From Ravibacter sp964559125 (lineage in GTDB: Bacteria > Bacteroidota > Bacteroidia > Cytophagales > Spirosomataceae): a DNA stretch of 64,000 bases. The DNA is taken from assembly GCA_964559125.1 (NCBI GenBank), contig CAZLGW010000026.1, positions 14,136 to 78,135 of the forward strand, in the 5' to 3' direction. The notes beneath the pieces are model-generated. The model was not told where the DNA came from. It saw only the letters and a program-made list of their open reading frames with translations, and ran no database searches. Both the position numbers and the translations under genes were made by a program. The stretch's first letter is position 1, and the number at the start of each line of letters is the position of its first letter. Shown in pieces: positions 27,600 through 37,919 of the stretch.

Positions 27600-30500
27600 A
27601 TGAACAAAAATTTACTAGCTCTCTTTTTCCTGTTCTGGGCTGGAGTTGCTTTCGGGCAGACCCGTACAATTACAGGAAAAGTAACCGCCGAAGAAGACGG
27701 GAGTGTCCTTCCCGGCGTGAGTATTCTTCTCAAAGGCTCAAATTTGGGCACATCAACAAACGTAAACGGTGAGTATTCGATCAACGCTCCTGCCGACGGC
27801 GTCCTGGTATTCAGCTTTGTGGGATTTGTCTCCCGGGAGGTCCAGGTGGGATCGAGCTCCGTAATTGACGTTGTACTTTTATCCGATATCCAGGCTCTGA
27901 GCGAAGTGGTCGTGACGGGGGTTGGTGTGGCAACGGAAAGAAAAAAGCTCGCCATAGCTGTCGAGTCGCTTAACTCGGATGATCTTCCTAAAGCCCCGAC
28001 CGGAACTCTTGACCAGGCCCTGGTAGGGAAAATAGCCGGAGCCCAGATCGCTTCTACTTCCGGGCAGCCCGGCCAGCAGGCGTCTATACTTCTGAGAGGC
28101 ATTAATACATTGGGGGCCACGCAGCCTATGATTCTGGTCGACGGTGTTCAAATCAACGCCGGCAGCAACGATAACGGATCTGCAAGAAATACCTCATCAC
28201 GGTTATCTGACCTGGACCTGTCTAACGTAGAGCGTGTGGAAGTAATACAGGGAGCCGCAGCCGGTACGATTTATGGTGCACAAGGAGCAAACGGCGTAAT
28301 CCAGATCTTTACCAAGAAGGGCAAGAAAGGTCAGACGCCCACTATTACGCTTAGCCATAGAATGTCGATCGATAACGCGATCAGGGGTAACCTCACACTT
28401 GCCAAAAATCACTTTTTCAATACCAGCGACGGTTATATTATCGATGGTGGCGGTCGGCGTTTAAATCCTGATGTCAACGGCAGCTGGGGTCAGCCCTCTG
28501 TACCCGCCATCGACGGCACCACAGTAAACAACAAGCCCTATATGGAGCAGACTTACGATCACCTGGATCAGCTCCTTCATAAAAATGTACAAACGCACAA
28601 TACCAACCTGACCATTACAGGAGGGGGAAATTCATCCGACTATGCTTTTACTTTGTCGAAGCTGAAGCAGGGCAGCATTATATTCGGAAAACTGGACCGC
28701 TATAATGTGTCGAGCAATCTGGGCGCGGAGCTTTTTAAAAATTTCACCATCAGGAGTATCACGCAGCTTGTTTACTCTGATAACGGAACCGGCGGTATAA
28801 CCGGCTCCAACAATATCTACAGCGGTATCGGAACTGCTTTGAACTCACGTCAATTCTGGGATCTCACCTTCAGAAACCCCGATGGTGACTATGTAGCTGA
28901 TCCTGAAGGGGGTAACTCTGTCAATCCGTTTTATACCCAGCAATACAGGAGATATACCGCTAAAACCACCCGTATTGTCCAGAATTTCAACCTGAACTAT
29001 AAGATCAACCGGTTCATTGAGCTCGACTACAAGTTTGGTATCGACAATTACCGCTATGACTTCAATGACTTCATACGATACCAGGGCAATGTAAAAACCT
29101 CGGGAGATAAATTACCTCCCCTGACTGGCCGCATTACAAACGACAGGGATAGTGAAACGTTCCAAAACTCCTTATTGAGCGCTTTTATTAAAACCAACTT
29201 TGAAAAGGACTTCGGAATGAGCATACCGATCCAGACTTCTACCCATTTTGCTTACGACTGGAGAAAAAGACTGTATCAGAACCTGACCAGCATCGGCAGC
29301 GGCTTCTCTCCGTTTCCTCCCTATAACCTGAGTACTGCAGATGAGCAGAGCAATGAAGAAGAGAATATAGAGTTCGTCACTTACGGCTACCTTATCAATC
29401 AAAGAATTGACTATGGCTCCCTGTTTGGCGTATCCGGAGGTGTCCGTGTGGACTACGCTTCCACATTCGGCGCTCCCAACTACAAAGCTTTCGTGTTCCC
29501 GCGCGCAGACGCTTACTTCAATTTAGGGGATGTAATAGCTTCTGACAAAATTTACGAATTCAAGCTGAGGGCAGCTTACGGACAGGCGGGTACCCAGCCG
29601 GACGCTTATGATCGTTTTATTACACTCAATACGGGAAATATCGGCAACTCAGGCTATTTGTCACTGAAATCAACAGCGAACAATCCGGAACTGAATGTAC
29701 AGGTTTCAAAAGAAACCGAATTCGGTACCGATCTGGGCTTTACGCTTAACCATGGGAGCTGGCTCAGCAGGTTGAATATAAACGCAACCTATTGGATGCG
29801 GAAGAACACCGATGTCATTCGTGAACTGGATCTTGCCCCCTCTTCGGGAGCTTCAGGGCTTCTTAACAATGCGATCAGCATAGATGCCAAAGGTTTCCAG
29901 CTAGGCCTCGACCTGGATGTACATAGGAGTGAAAACCTTGATTGGACCTTTGGAACCCGTTTCGGGACTTCCAGATCTATCATCTCCAATATTTCGAACG
30001 GGAAAGAGATCGCGATCGGCGAAAGCGGGTCCGGGCAATTCGTTCTGAAGGAAGGTGAAGCCGTTTCCACGTTCTTCGGAAGAGCGCCACTGCACCGGAT
30101 CGATCAGCAGGACGCAAATGGCTCCTACTACCTCAACCAGGACAATGCCGCCAACTATACAATAGTAAACGGAATGGTCATCAACAAAGCAACTAAGGCC
30201 GTACAGTTTACGACCGACAATGTTAAAATCGGCGACCCCACTCCCAAATTCAATATGACATTCCTTTCAAATGCTACTTTCTTCAAGAAGCTGATGGTCG
30301 ACGTTCAACTGGATTGGGTATACGGCAACGATATATACAATCAAACGAAGCAATGGCTTTTCAGGGACTATATGCATAGCGATTTTGACAAAGAGATCAC
30401 GGTTGAAGGACAAAGCGGAGCCTATGTAGCCCACTACGTCAGTTTGTACAATACTAATACGACCAACGGCTTCTTCGTTGAGAAAGGCTCATTCCTTCGC

Positions 30501-30728
30501 CTGCGCAACGTCGGTGTATCGTACGACCTGGCCAGCCTCATCAAGGCAAGCTTCCTCAAAAGCCTGAATGTTAACCTGAGCGCAAGGAACCTGTTGACCT
30601 TCACTAAATATTCCGGGATAGATCCGGAAGCTGCTTCCCACTTTAACAGCCCTATTTATCGCGGGCTCGATCTGTACACGTTTCCAAATATCAGGACGTT
30701 TCAATTCGGAATTTCGGCAGGATTTTAA
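27600..30728 (+). CDS. SusC/RagA-family TonB-linked outer-membrane transporter
   Basis: 1042 residues. Signal peptide (LLALFFLFWAGVAFGQ), an N-terminal carboxypeptidase-like domain (about 22-105, TITGKVTAEEDGSVLPGVSILLKG), then the plug with the SusC signature (LSEVVVTGVG, ILLRGINTLGATQPMILVDGV, VERVEVIQGAAAGTIYGAQGANGVI), followed by the 22-strand barrel ending in FQFGISAGF. With its SusD partner it imports oligomers across the outer membrane using TonB energy. The TAA stop overlaps the ATG of susD by one base. No glycosidase adjoins the pair, so the substrate is unknown and could be glycan or peptide. Confidence 0.95.
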   Translation: MNKNLLALFFLFWAGVAFGQTRTITGKVTAEEDGSVLPGVSILLKGSNLGTSTNVNGEYSINAPADGVLVFSFVGFVSREVQVGSSSVIDVVLLSDIQALSEVVVTGVGVATERKKLAIAVESLNSDDLPKAPTGTLDQALVGKIAGAQIASTSGQPGQQASILLRGINTLGATQPMILVDGVQINAGSNDNGSARNTSSRLSDLDLSNVERVEVIQGAAAGTIYGAQGANGVIQIFTKKGKKGQTPTITLSHRMSIDNAIRGNLTLAKNHFFNTSDGYIIDGGGRRLNPDVNGSWGQPSVPAIDGTTVNNKPYMEQTYDHLDQLLHKNVQTHNTNLTITGGGNSSDYAFTLSKLKQGSIIFGKLDRYNVSSNLGAELFKNFTIRSITQLVYSDNGTGGITGSNNIYSGIGTALNSRQFWDLTFRNPDGDYVADPEGGNSVNPFYTQQYRRYTAKTTRIVQNFNLNYKINRFIELDYKFGIDNYRYDFNDFIRYQGNVKTSGDKLPPLTGRITNDRDSETFQNSLLSAFIKTNFEKDFGMSIPIQTSTHFAYDWRKRLYQNLTSIGSGFSPFPPYNLSTADEQSNEEENIEFVTYGYLINQRIDYGSLFGVSGGVRVDYASTFGAPNYKAFVFPRADAYFNLGDVIASDKIYEFKLRAAYGQAGTQPDAYDRFITLNTGNIGNSGYLSLKSTANNPELNVQVSKETEFGTDLGFTLNHGSWLSRLNINATYWMRKNTDVIRELDLAPSSGASGLLNNAISIDAKGFQLGLDLDVHRSENLDWTFGTRFGTSRSIISNISNGKEIAIGESGSGQFVLKEGEAVSTFFGRAPLHRIDQQDANGSYYLNQDNAANYTIVNGMVINKATKAVQFTTDNVKIGDPTPKFNMTFLSNATFFKKLMVDVQLDWVYGNDIYNQTKQWLFRDYMHSDFDKEITVEGQSGAYVAHYVSLYNTNTTNGFFVEKGSFLRLRNVGVSYDLASLIKASFLKSLNVNLSARNLLTFTKYSGIDPEAASHFNSPIYRGLDLYTFPNIRTFQFGISAGF

Positions 30729-32359
30729 TGAAGCAAAGAAAAAATACGAAGATGATGAAAATACATAAATATATAATATTCACGTTTAGCTTGTTTTTGG
30801 CGACTTCGTGCGACAAAGCCAGCCTTGACCTGGTCAACCCGAATGAACCGGGGATGCCGGCTCTTTTAAGTGAAGAAGGGATAAAAAGGGCCGGTCTGGG
30901 GGTTTATGATAAATTTGGCCTGGAATACTGGTGGCTTGCCCTACAGAGCCACGACATCATGGGCGACGCCTATTTCACCTCGGTCGGCAACTTTAGCTGG
31001 AGGTGGGTAAACCAGCCTACTTCTATTACGCTGAGCGATGGCACCGTACTGAATCCTCCGCAGGGAGGCTCCCAGATTACCGAACTGCGCAATCGTAACT
31101 CGAGGGCCTTTGGGGATGACAATGCTTTTAAGCACGAATGGCAGGCCATGTACCTGGTCAATAACCAGGCTAACCTGATATTGATGATCGCTGATGATGC
31201 GGAGCTTACGTTATCAGGTAATGCAGACCTCAAAAGAAACGTCCTGAAAGCCTGGGCATACTGGTGGAAAGGATTTGCCTATTCGAGGATAAGCTCCATC
31301 TATGTTGCCGGAATCATTGCAAATACATTCAATGAGACCAACGACAACTATATAACACACCTGGAACTGGCTGCAGAAGCCAACAGGAACTTTGATGAAG
31401 CGATCAGCGCCCTTCAGGGGTTATCTGCAACTGAAGAGTATAATAACTTCCTGGGCGGGATGATACCCTCTTTTACAAAACTAGGTAAAGGCGGCGTTTT
31501 AACTCCCGAGGAGTGGATAAGAAATATCAATACTTACAAGGCGAGGAATATCCTTGTAGGAAAAGAAGTCAATGAACTGTCTGCCGGTGAGTGGGCACAG
31601 ATCCTTACGCTGACAGAAAATGGAATCCAGGCCAGTGACAAGATATTTACCATGAGGTCTTCATTGACAAACGACCTGGTTTCGGAAACAGCATGGCAGC
31701 CTTTCCGCTCCACTCTGGCTTTCTGGTCTCATATAAGTGAGCGCCTTATCCAGGACTATAAACCTGGCGACGACCGGTTCGAAAGAAACTTTTACGAATC
31801 CGAGGAAACGATAATGATCAATGCCCAGGGGCGTGGTTTCAACTATAGTACACGTTATGCTTTAAACTGGATAGATGATGGCGGCGATTATGCTACACAA
31901 ACTGCCGGGCTGGCCGAAATCCCCGTAGCATGTAGCCATGAAGAAAACCAACTGATGAGAGCGGAAGCCCTTATCAGAACAGGTGAAATCGAGGCGGGGC
32001 TCGCCTTTATCGACCAGGTAAGAGACTACCAGTCAGCCGGGCTCGATCCGGTAGCCGGTACAGGGCTGACAGAAGAAGAAGCTCTTGAAGAGCTCAGAAG
32101 AGAAAGAAGGGTCGGTCTGCTCAATAAAAATGTTGCGTTTTATGATGCCAGGAGATGGGGAGTGCTTAAACCTGTCTCACAAGGCGGCGGAAGAACAGGC
32201 GCGGTCGTGCTCTATACACCTGCCGGCGGCGGTGCATTTATTGTTGACGAGAATGCGACTATCGACTATAATTATCTGAGCTGGTGGGATGTCCCGTTGA
32301 ATGAAATCGATTTTAACGAACCGAGCGCAGGCTCTGCTCCTGTTCAATCGCCAAACTAA
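30728..32359 (+). CDS. SusD/RagB-family surface lipoprotein
   Basis: 543 residues with a lipoprotein signal (IIFTFSLFLATSC); starts at 30752 or 30755 are also possible. The N-terminus shows the SusD pattern (LDLVNPNEPGMPALLSEEGIKRAGLGVYDKFG), TPR-like helices follow, and the C-terminus contains the usual RAEALIRTGEIEAGLAFIDQVR and LEELRRERRVGLLNKN..FYDARRWG. It caps the SusC barrel at the cell surface and binds the substrate. It is the partner of the SusC gene that ends where this one begins. Confidence 0.92.
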   Translation: MKQRKNTKMMKIHKYIIFTFSLFLATSCDKASLDLVNPNEPGMPALLSEEGIKRAGLGVYDKFGLEYWWLALQSHDIMGDAYFTSVGNFSWRWVNQPTSITLSDGTVLNPPQGGSQITELRNRNSRAFGDDNAFKHEWQAMYLVNNQANLILMIADDAELTLSGNADLKRNVLKAWAYWWKGFAYSRISSIYVAGIIANTFNETNDNYITHLELAAEANRNFDEAISALQGLSATEEYNNFLGGMIPSFTKLGKGGVLTPEEWIRNINTYKARNILVGKEVNELSAGEWAQILTLTENGIQASDKIFTMRSSLTNDLVSETAWQPFRSTLAFWSHISERLIQDYKPGDDRFERNFYESEETIMINAQGRGFNYSTRYALNWIDDGGDYATQTAGLAEIPVACSHEENQLMRAEALIRTGEIEAGLAFIDQVRDYQSAGLDPVAGTGLTEEEALEELRRERRVGLLNKNVAFYDARRWGVLKPVSQGGGRTGAVVLYTPAGGGAFIVDENATIDYNYLSWWDVPLNEIDFNEPSAGSAPVQSPN

Positions 32360-32391
32360 CAGGATAAGAAATTACAATTTTCCAGTACTTT

Positions 32392-32432
32392 AAAAGAAAA
32401 AAGCCGGCACGTTTTGCCGGCTTTTTTCTTTT
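32392..32432 (+). terminator. Strong intrinsic terminator after the first SusC/SusD pair
   Basis: Perfect 18-bp stem, arms AAAAGAAAAAAGCCGGCA and its exact complement, with a five-base loop (CGTTT) and a T-rich 3' side. It separates the two Sus operons. Confidence 0.9.
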
Positions 32433-32450
32433 AGGGCAAACCCTCCTCTA

Positions 32451-32500
32451 GAAAAAGTACTATCTTGCTGTCGAGTTTTTTTAACGACAGATTAACCCAC
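32451..32500 (+). promoter_or_regulatory. Leader of SusC gene 2, paralogous to that of SusC gene 1
   Basis: GAAAAAGTACTATCTTGC followed by TTTTTTTAACGACAGATTAACC matches the leader at 27553-27599 over almost its full length. TATCTTGC could serve as a weak -7 element. It starts 19 bases after the terminator. Confidence 0.5.
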
Positions 32501-35500
32501 ATGAACAAAAATTTACTAGTTCTCTTTTCCCTGTTCTGGGCCGGAGTTGCTTTCGGGCAAAACCGCACTATTACAGGGAAAGTAATCGCTGAAGAAGACG
32601 GGAGCGATCTTCCCGGCGTGAGTATCCTCGTAAAAGGCTCGGGTTCGGGCACATCGACAGACGCAGAAGGGCAGTACACAATCAGTGTTCCGGCTAACGC
32701 CGTTCTGGTATATAGTTTTGTAGGATTCATTAGCCGGGAGGTTCCTGTCGGAACGAATTCAATTGTCGACGTTACGCTCAGAGCCGACGTATTGGCACTC
32801 GGAGAGGTGGTCATTACGGCCATGGGTATCGCAAAAGAGAAAAAATCACTCGGATATGCGACGCAATCCATCAAATCAGAAACACTTGTACAGGCAGCCA
32901 ATACGGGCCTTGCAGGAGCCCTGCAAGGTAAAGTTTCAGGGGTAAGCATAGTCCCGTCGAGCGGGATGCCGGGGGCATCCGCACAAATCACTATTCGCGG
33001 GGCGCGTTCCTTCACAGGCAACAATGCTCCCTTATACGTGATCGACGGGATGCCGGTATCTTCCAATGCGGATATAAGCACCGGAAACAGCGTAACGGGG
33101 ACAGATATTGCCAATCGCGGTGTGGATATCGACCCGAACGATATCGCCAATATCGAGATACTGAAAGGTCAGGCAGCTTCTGCCCTGTACGGCCTGAGGG
33201 CATCCAACGGGGTAATCGTCATTACTACCAAAAAAGGTGCCGCCGGATCCGCACAGGTATCCTTCAACTCGAACATCAGCTTCGACAGGATATCCCGCTA
33301 CCCGGATCTTCAGAATACTTACGCGCAGGGCTCTGAAGGGGAATATTCGCCAAATGCTTCGTTCTCCTGGGGACCGAAAATAGCAGATCTCCCCAAAAGT
33401 GCCGATTACGGAGGAGAAACCGATAACCAATACACCAGGGCCGACGGCCTCAAACCCGGTATGTACTACGTACCGCAACGTGCGAATGCCGGACTCGACC
33501 CCTGGGTCAGGCCGCAGGTTTATGATAATATACGCGAATTTTTCAATACCGGAGTTACCTGGAATAATTCGGTGAACGTATCGCAGGGCTCGGAGCGCGG
33601 TAACTATTCGTTTTCCCTGGGTAATACGCGCCAAGACGGCATCGTTCCGAACACCGGCATGAAACGTTACAACGCAAGGCTGAGTGGTGAGGCCAGGTTG
33701 TCAGACAGGTTCAAGACCGGATTTACAGGCAATTTCGTATCTTCCGATATTGACAAGGCGCCCTCCGCCAACGACGGTATCATCGCTACTGTTTACCCTG
33801 CTCCGCCGAGCTATGACCTGAAAGGTATCCCTGATCACTATGCAGGCAACGAATATCGCCCGAACGGGTACCGCGGAGGAGCTTTCATCAATCCTTACTG
33901 GGGAATGCGCCATAATACTTTCAACGAGAAGACCAATCGTTTCTTCGGTAACGCGAGTGTTTCCTACAACAGCACACTGAATTCGGACAATCTTGCGCTG
34001 GATGTCAAATACCAGTTAGGTACTGATGTATACACTACCGACTTCCAGGATATCTGGGGATTCGGATCTACTGCCAGGGGATCCAATAATAACGGTACGA
34101 TCGAGGAGTACAGCTTTACCAATAACATGGTCAATTCGCTGCTGACGGCCAACCTGAGCTGGAATATCAATGAAGATTTCAATCTGACTGCACTGCTCGG
34201 TAACGAAATTGTCAATACTTCTACCGTATATAAATACGCCTATGGCTCTGACTTTTCGTTTTCGGGGTGGAACCATATGGACAATACTGCTACAAAAGAC
34301 GCTTCATCCGAATATAAGAAGTCAAGAACATTCGGCACCTTCCTCAACCTGAACCTGGCATACCAGAACTTTCTATTCCTGACTGCCTCCGGGAGACAGG
34401 ATATCGTTTCTACCATGCCCCGCGGAAACAGAAGGTTCTTCTACCCATCTCTCGGGCTGAGCTTCGTATTTACCGGGCTCGACGGGCTTAGCGACAACCC
34501 GGTGTTGAGCCTGGGCAAGCTGAGAGCATCTTTTGCACAGGTAGGCCAGGCGGGCTCTTACCTTCCGAACAACTATACCATCCCTTCTTACGGAGGCGGG
34601 TTTTATAACGGAACTCCTATCATATATCCTATAAACGGGATAAAGGCATACATTCCGAATACCTCGATGTATGACGGTAACCTGAAACCTCAGAATACCA
34701 ATTCTTACGAGATAGGGGCCGATCTGGGCTTGTGGAAAGGATTGATCGATCTCAGCTACACCTATTCAAGACAGAATGTTTCGGGGCAGATCTTCGATGT
34801 ACCGCTGGCAGGGTCGACAGGCGCTTATGAGTTTACGACAAACGGCGGGAAAGTACACACCAATGCACATGAGCTTACAGCGAACGTGAATGTCGTCCGT
34901 CAAAAAGACCTGAATTGGAATATAGGTCTGAACTTCACCAAAATTGACAACTACGTAGACGAGCTTGCCGAAGGTGTGGAGAGCATTTTCCTCGGCGGCT
35001 TTGTATCCCCTCAGGCAAGGGCAGGAATCGATGATAAATTCCCTGTAATTTACGGTTCTACCTACGCAAGAAATGACAAGGGGCAGATACTGGTCGATGA
35101 TACCGGAACGCCTGTTGCCGGAGCTCCGGGGGTAATCGCACATGTGGCTCCGGACTTCATATTGGGAATGAATACCAGTCTGAATTACAAAAGGCTGACA
35201 CTTTCTGCTGTAGCGGAGTGGAAGCATGGCGGGCAGATGTACGGCGGTACTACCGGTCTGTTCGATCTCTATGGGAATAACAAAGCAACCCTCGAAGCCA
35301 GAGAAAAGAACGAAGTGATGTTCCCGAATGCCGTAAGTGAAGAGGACGGAACACCGAACACTAAAAAAATAACAGGCTACGCAAACATTCAAAAATACTT
35401 TTCGGACCTGAATAACATAGACGAAAGCAGCATCGTAGAAGCTTCATTCTTCAAAATGAGAGAGATCTCCCTGAGATACCAGGCGGTGAAAAAAGCAAAT

Positions 35501-35668
35501 TTCAATGTGGGGCTTAATTTCTTTGCCCGTAACCTGTCGCTATGGACCAACTCTCCGGTGATCGACCCCGAATCGAGCCAGGGGAATACCAATATGGCAG
35601 GCAGCTTCGAAAGGTTTACATTACCTCAGACAAGCAGCTACGGGATGGGTATCAATCTTCAGTTCTAA
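32501..35668 (+). CDS. SusC/RagA-family TonB-linked outer-membrane transporter (second copy)
   Basis: 1055 residues. Signal peptide (LLVLFSLFWAGVAFGQ) almost identical to the first SusC, carboxypeptidase-like domain (TITGKVIAEEDGSDLPGVSILVKG), plug (ITIRGARSFTGNNAPLYVIDGMP, ANIEILKGQAASALYGLRASNGVIVITTKKG) and barrel ending SSYGMGINLQF. ATG 32501 was chosen over an upstream in-frame start because it begins the signal peptide exactly as in the paralogue. The plug and barrel differ strongly from the first copy, so a different ligand is likely. Confidence 0.95.
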   Translation: MNKNLLVLFSLFWAGVAFGQNRTITGKVIAEEDGSDLPGVSILVKGSGSGTSTDAEGQYTISVPANAVLVYSFVGFISREVPVGTNSIVDVTLRADVLALGEVVITAMGIAKEKKSLGYATQSIKSETLVQAANTGLAGALQGKVSGVSIVPSSGMPGASAQITIRGARSFTGNNAPLYVIDGMPVSSNADISTGNSVTGTDIANRGVDIDPNDIANIEILKGQAASALYGLRASNGVIVITTKKGAAGSAQVSFNSNISFDRISRYPDLQNTYAQGSEGEYSPNASFSWGPKIADLPKSADYGGETDNQYTRADGLKPGMYYVPQRANAGLDPWVRPQVYDNIREFFNTGVTWNNSVNVSQGSERGNYSFSLGNTRQDGIVPNTGMKRYNARLSGEARLSDRFKTGFTGNFVSSDIDKAPSANDGIIATVYPAPPSYDLKGIPDHYAGNEYRPNGYRGGAFINPYWGMRHNTFNEKTNRFFGNASVSYNSTLNSDNLALDVKYQLGTDVYTTDFQDIWGFGSTARGSNNNGTIEEYSFTNNMVNSLLTANLSWNINEDFNLTALLGNEIVNTSTVYKYAYGSDFSFSGWNHMDNTATKDASSEYKKSRTFGTFLNLNLAYQNFLFLTASGRQDIVSTMPRGNRRFFYPSLGLSFVFTGLDGLSDNPVLSLGKLRASFAQVGQAGSYLPNNYTIPSYGGGFYNGTPIIYPINGIKAYIPNTSMYDGNLKPQNTNSYEIGADLGLWKGLIDLSYTYSRQNVSGQIFDVPLAGSTGAYEFTTNGGKVHTNAHELTANVNVVRQKDLNWNIGLNFTKIDNYVDELAEGVESIFLGGFVSPQARAGIDDKFPVIYGSTYARNDKGQILVDDTGTPVAGAPGVIAHVAPDFILGMNTSLNYKRLTLSAVAEWKHGGQMYGGTTGLFDLYGNNKATLEAREKNEVMFPNAVSEEDGTPNTKKITGYANIQKYFSDLNNIDESSIVEASFFKMREISLRYQAVKKANFNVGLNFFARNLSLWTNSPVIDPESSQGNTNMAGSFERFTLPQTSSYGMGINLQF

Positions 35669-35686
35669 TTCTTAAGATTCGGGAAA

Positions 35687-37258
35687 ATGAAAAATAGATT
35701 ATTGAATCACAGATATTTAACCGGTTTTCTGACTATGGCTGTTTTCCTGGCTTCCTGCTCGGAAAATGCTTTGGATGAAATAAACCGGGACAGGAACAAT
35801 GCGTCTGATGTAGATGCTAAATTTATTCTTACGGATATAATGACCTCCACTGCTTTTTCTGTTGTCGGAGGCGATATATCACTGTATTCTTCCATCTACG
35901 TAGAACACGAAGCCGGCGTACATAACCAAACTTACAATGCCGAGATCAGGAGCGGGGAGCCCACGCTGGCCACGACCAACAACAATTCATGGAATGCAAT
36001 TTATCAGAACATCAAGAATGCCAGGATCGTAATTGCCAAAACTTCTGCCGGAGGCCCCGAAGAAGGAAACGCTGTTACCAACTCGATCGGCAAAGTCCTC
36101 CTGGCTTACAACCTGGGCGTTTTGACCGACTTTTTTGGTGATGCTCCCTTCTCTGAGACAGGTGTATTGACAGAAGATGGCTCTCCTGCATACCTTCAGC
36201 CTAAAATTGAAAAGCAGGCTGACCTCTATCCGCAAATCCAGCAGTTGCTTGATGAGGCAATTGCCGGTTTTGCCGGTAATGATGCGGCGGGTTCCGGCGC
36301 AGTCGGCGGCCAGGATTTGATCTACGGCGGCGCCAAAGCCAAATGGCTGCAGGCTGCCTACGGACTGAAAGCCCGGTACCTGATGCATGCAATTAAGAGA
36401 TCATCCAATGTTAATGCCGATATGACACAGATACTTTCATTCATCGATCAGTCATTTAAGAGAGTGGTCGACGAAATGAAGTTTGACCAGTATGACGGCG
36501 TTAAATACATCAACCCTCTTTTTGGATATACGAACTCGCGGGATGGGCTGGGTGTCAGCAAGAGTCTTGCTGCCAAGTTTGCAGAATACGAAGATCCCCG
36601 CGGAGAACAGGCTTTCGGAGTATGGGTGGATTGGATAGAACATATTCCTCTTGAAGAGGTACTGGAGCAGGCAGTTCCAAACGGTACTCCTATACAGCAA
36701 CAATATGAATACCCGCTTTCATTTGCAAATTATGCCGATAAAGCCCCTACCATGCTGCTTAGCTATCACGAACTGTTATTTCTGAAAGCCGAGGCTCTGG
36801 CAAGGCTCGGAAGGACAGAGGAAGCGGAAGAGGTACTGCAGGATGCTGTCATTGCAGCTTTCGCAAATCTTGAAAAGTCTCTTCAATATGGTATCGAATA
36901 CGCGGCTGATCTGGCTCCGGACCTGGACCTGTCGGAAGAGGTAGCGCTCGGCTATTTCGAAAATTCGGTAAAAGCCCGCTTCGAGGCGAATCCATTGAAA
37001 GAAATAATGCTACAAAAATACCTTGCCTTCTTCGGGGCTTCGGGAGAATCTACTGAAACTTTCAATGATATCCGCAGACTGAAAGCGCTGGGCGAGGATT
37101 TTGTGATATTGGAAAATCCTAAAAATACCAGCCAGTTCCCGCTGCGGTTACCATACGGCAACTCGGATGTCACCGCAAACCAACACATAAAAGACGCCTA
37201 CGGAAACGGCAGCTATGTGTATACAGAAAACGTGTGGTGGGCAGGGGGGACAAGGTAA
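35687..37258 (+). CDS. SusD/RagB-family nutrient-binding surface lipoprotein (SusD-like_2 type)
   Basis: 523 residues with a lipobox LASC after a hydrophobic helix (GFLTMAVFLASC). The start of the mature part (ENALDEINRDRNNASDVDAKFILTDIMTS) and blocks such as WNAIYQNIKNARIVI, KVLLAYNLGVLTDFFGDAPFSE and TMLLSYHELLFLKAEALARLG are typical of the 'nutrient-binding outer membrane lipoprotein' branch of SusD. It lies 18 bases after the second SusC gene and is its partner. The two SusD proteins belong to different branches, which again points to two different substrates. Confidence 0.92.
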   Translation: MKNRLLNHRYLTGFLTMAVFLASCSENALDEINRDRNNASDVDAKFILTDIMTSTAFSVVGGDISLYSSIYVEHEAGVHNQTYNAEIRSGEPTLATTNNNSWNAIYQNIKNARIVIAKTSAGGPEEGNAVTNSIGKVLLAYNLGVLTDFFGDAPFSETGVLTEDGSPAYLQPKIEKQADLYPQIQQLLDEAIAGFAGNDAAGSGAVGGQDLIYGGAKAKWLQAAYGLKARYLMHAIKRSSNVNADMTQILSFIDQSFKRVVDEMKFDQYDGVKYINPLFGYTNSRDGLGVSKSLAAKFAEYEDPRGEQAFGVWVDWIEHIPLEEVLEQAVPNGTPIQQQYEYPLSFANYADKAPTMLLSYHELLFLKAEALARLGRTEEAEEVLQDAVIAAFANLEKSLQYGIEYAADLAPDLDLSEEVALGYFENSVKARFEANPLKEIMLQKYLAFFGASGESTETFNDIRRLKALGEDFVILENPKNTSQFPLRLPYGNSDVTANQHIKDAYGNGSYVYTENVWWAGGTR

Positions 37259-37281
37259 AAGGTATTTCAGTCATAATGCCG

Positions 37282-37315
37282 GAGATCGCATCAATTCCTG
37301 GTGCAATCTCTTTTT
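37282..37315 (+). terminator. Likely terminator of the second Sus operon
   Basis: Stem GAGATCGCA / TGCAATCTC with one mismatch, followed by TTTTT. Confidence 0.55.
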
Positions 37316-37370
37316 GCCGTCGATAGAAAAAAAGGTACATTTATAGTTGCAAAACTAAAAACTCCAAGAG

Positions 37371-37613
37371 ATGGACGCCGAATTACAGATACAGAGCAAG
37401 AAGCTGGAATTGATTCAATGGTTATCGACTATTGAAGATTGGGATGTTTTGGAGAAGATTTCTGACCTGATTTCTCGTGAAACAAAAAAAGACTGGTGGA
37501 ATCACATCTCCGATGCTGAAAAAAAGGCAATTGAGACTGGAATTGCAGACGCAGATGCGGGCAAGCTCAATCCTCACTCAAAAGCACAAGAATTATATGC
37601 AAAGTGGTTATAG
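37371..37613 (+). CDS. Antitoxin of a ParE-type toxin-antitoxin pair
   Basis: 80 residues, acidic and helical (LELIQWLSTIEDWDVLEKISDLI; SDAEKKAIETGIADADAGKLNPHSKAQELYAKWL). The ending resembles the Bacteroidota addiction-module antidotes that sit just ahead of RelE/ParE toxins. It overlaps the toxin gene by 17 bases, which suggests translational coupling. It probably binds the toxin and represses its own promoter. Confidence 0.8.
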   Translation: MDAELQIQSKKLELIQWLSTIEDWDVLEKISDLISRETKKDWWNHISDAEKKAIETGIADADAGKLNPHSKAQELYAKWL

Positions 37614-37896
37614 GGTTGTATGGACTGATTTTGCTTTACACGAGCTTTCCCAAACAATAGCGTATCTGGAAGAAAATTTCACAGAAAAGGAAATAAAAAA
37701 ACTCATCCTCGAAATAGAGAAAACTACGCATCTGATTTCGAACAATCCTGATCTTTTTCCAGAATCCGACACCAAAGCAGTCAGAAGGGTCGTAATTCTG
37801 AAACTAAATACATTGTATTACAGAGTTGTAAATAATAATATTGAAGTTTTATCTTTCTTCTCCAATCGCCGTTCTCCCGGCAAAAGAGAAATATAG
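37597..37896 (+). CDS. RelE/ParE-family toxin
   Basis: 99 residues beginning MQSGYRVVWTDFALHELSQTIAYLEENF and continuing LILEIEKTTHLISNNPDLFPES, RRVVILKLNTLYYRVVNNNIEVLSFFSNRRSPGK. This is the compact RelE/ParE fold with the typical C-terminal IEVLSFF..R..P strand. Family members poison gyrase or cleave mRNA; which one applies here is unknown. ATG 37597 was chosen because it begins the conserved first strand. The gene appears intact. Confidence 0.87.
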   Translation: MQSGYRVVWTDFALHELSQTIAYLEENFTEKEIKKLILEIEKTTHLISNNPDLFPESDTKAVRRVVILKLNTLYYRVVNNNIEVLSFFSNRRSPGKREI

Positions 37897-37919
37897 CTGG
37901 TTTTCCGCATCTCCTGCTG

